NCBI GenBank assembly: GCA_016939335.1
Contig: JAFGHC010000014.1
Span: forward strand, 1 to 37,722
DNA from: Candidatus Saganbacteria bacterium
Lineage (GTDB): Bacteria > Margulisbacteria > WOR-1 > O2-12-FULL-45-9 > XYB2-FULL-48-7
DNA: 37,722 bases
Reading direction: 5' to 3'
Shown here one piece after another: positions 36,152 to 37,722 of this stretch. Every line of letters starts with the position of its first letter. Within the stretch, counting starts at the first letter, position 1. The position numbers and the translations under genes are program-made. Under the pieces are notes generated by a model. It ran no database searches and was not told where the DNA came from. It saw nothing but the letters and a program-made list of their open reading frames with translations.

Positions 36152-37722
36152 TTATTTTTCCGTCTGAAGAGGCGACGTTTTGATCGGCCCAAAGATCAGC
36201 GGGACCAGATCAAGGGCGGCAACGCCGTTAAATCCTGTTTGTTTGCCGAACTCGTAGAGCTGGGCTTTAAGGGTCAGCCCGCTCGCCTGGCGCAATTTTT
36301 CTGGCAGGGTATAGGCCAGAGTGCCCATCTTGAAACCGCCGCCATAATAGAGCGCGGGGTTGTCGCCAAGATCGCCCCTCAATTCCACCGTTCCGATATC
36401 CGGGCGCTTGACGCCGGCGCCGGCAAAATAGCGCGATAAAGTGCCCCAGTTGTACCCGTCCTGGGAGAGGCGCTGGAGGCCGCCGTAGAAATAGAAGGGG
36501 AGCTTGGGGAATTTCTTGAAGTCAACGCGGGCGGCCGCTTCCACGCCCGAAAGTTCCTCGTAGGCGAAGTCGGCCATCGCGTCGGGGACAGCGGTCTTGC
36601 CGGAAACGAGCCAGGCCGCTTTGAGATAGATCTTCGGCGCCCATTGGTTTTTCTTCAGGTCAACGTTGCCGAGCAGCCCCAGCTGCCATTTTTCGGTATG
36701 GCCGCTGAAGCCGCCGGGAAAAGAATTGTTGTCCCAGTTGAAAGCGGTGTATTGCCGCTCCGCGAAAACGCCGCCGAACTCGCTGTCGAGAGTGAGCCGG
36801 AGGTTCAGGTTCTTGTCGGTGCCGTTATAGAAGAACTTGTTGGGGGCGCTGTTGGCGTTGCCGTTGACGCTCCCTTCGGCGTAAACGCCGGCCGAGAGCA
36901 GCCGCAATTGCGGCGTGGTCCAGATGTTCCCCCGCACTCCCAGCCCCAGCGCACCGGAAAGCTGGTAGGTGTCGGGCCCGTTATGAACGGCATCCCGGGT
37001 GCCGGTCTGCACGTTGCCGAGCAGCTCGGCGTGCTCCGAGACAGGGACGATCGCTTTGCCGCGGCCGACGATCGAGACCGGATCGTCGATCGAGCCGAGC
37101 CGCAGGTCCGCTTTCAGGTTCGGCATCTCCCGGTCGCCGAGCGAGCGGAGGTTGTAGGGGACGTCCTGGCTTTGCCAGGGATATTTGGAGAGCCCGACGG
37201 CCAGCTCGCCTTTGGCTTTTAAGGTATTGGCGGCGTAATCGCCCGCTTTTTCGAGGCTGGTCCGGGTGTCGGTGGCGACGACCTTGACCTTGAATGAAGT
37301 GACTTTTTTATCAGCATTGTCCCCGCCCTTGAGCGTGAATTCGTATTCTCCCGGCTTGACGCCGTACGGGACGCTGACTTTTTGGAATTTGAGCCGCTTT
37401 CCGTCCGGGCTGATCTCGGGGACGTTGAACTTTAAATTACCGTCCGGGCCGATCTCGGACTGGACCAGGTCGGGAAAGCCGGTCGGTGAATCGACGCCGG
37501 TCACCAGGTTAAGGCCCTCGCCGGTCAGGGCGAACTCGACCTCATCGCCCGGCTTGACGTTGTAGGGCGTGACGCCGGAGACCGAAACCTTACCTGGCTT
37601 TAGGGGTGGGGGCGGGGTCACAGGACAGGCAAACTGCATTTTTCTTGCTTCGATCAATTTATAAAGGCTGTTTTTACTGTGGAGCATGGCGTCCCAGAGC
37701 TTATCTGCGCGTTCTTTGGAGA
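36152..37722 (-). CDS. predicted outer-membrane/beta-rich protein with Ig-like N-terminal region (partial at window edge)
   Basis: Reading frame stays open upstream of the reported ATG (37687) to the window edge (SKERADKLWDAMLHSKNSLYKL...); alternating beta-strand pattern in the C-terminal 350 aa. Confidence 0.7.
   Translation of the reverse strand, partial: SKERADKLWDAMLHSKNSLYKLIEARKMQFACPVTPPPPLKPGKVSVSGVTPYNVKPGDEVEFALTGEGLNLVTGVDSPTGFPDLVQSEIGPDGNLKFNVPEISPDGKRLKFQKVSVPYGVKPGEYEFTLKGGDNADKKVTSFKVKVVATDTRTSLEKAGDYAANTLKAKGELAVGLSKYPWQSQDVPYNLRSLGDREMPNLKADLRLGSIDDPVSIVGRGKAIVPVSEHAELLGNVQTGTRDAVHNGPDTYQLSGALGLGVRGNIWTTPQLRLLSAGVYAEGSVNGNANSAPNKFFYNGTDKNLNLRLTLDSEFGGVFAERQYTAFNWDNNSFPGGFSGHTEKWQLGLLGNVDLKKNQWAPKIYLKAAWLVSGKTAVPDAMADFAYEELSGVEAAARVDFKKFPKLPFYFYGGLQRLSQDGYNWGTLSRYFAGAGVKRPDIGTVELRGDLGDNPALYYGGGFKMGTLAYTLPEKLRQASGLTLKAQLYEFGKQTGFNGVAALDLVPLIFGPIKTSPLQTEK

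Overview
This 37.7 kb window comes from a gene-dense, GC-rich diderm bacterium. The lineage looks like an uncultured candidate phylum; a Cyanobacteria/Margulisbacteria-like affinity is only an inference. Most ORFs are recognisable housekeeping genes: holB, ricT, rpsU, an LptF/G permease, a TPR protein, an LptD-like protein, lnt, metF, lysS, coaX, smpB, ssrA (tmRNA, minus strand), an ABC-2 exporter, dapB, dut, an M16 peptidase, nadD and proA. There is also an osmostress/trehalose block: histidine kinase, MscS, a membrane-sensor/HAMP-GT20 fusion, OtsB, a CaCA exchanger, a DUF5752-like protein and a TreT-like glycosyltransferase. A 1527-aa S8 subtilase with FG-GAP and FN3-like repeats lies near the right end. 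The most unusual signals are: (1) a dense population of heptamer-periodic repeat arrays (GTTAGTT, TTATCAG, ATTCGTC, ACTTTTG, CTTATAA and others), often as inverted pairs between genes, and four times read in frame inside genes; one forms a lipoprotein signal peptide in which the only degenerate base removes a stop codon; (2) a GTAGCGGCGGT palindromic element found in frame in both lnt and proA, with compensatory stem changes; (3) a REPIN-like double hairpin carrying the holB stop codon; (4) TATAAT boxes 6-9 nt upstream of several start codons, suggesting leaderless transcription; (5) three sigma-28-like promoters with identical 12-nt spacing; (6) a tmRNA with an apparently 29-aa tag; (7) a four-helix-bundle gene flanked by 22-nt inverted repeats. 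All calls come from reading the sequence and the supplied ORF track; no searches were run.
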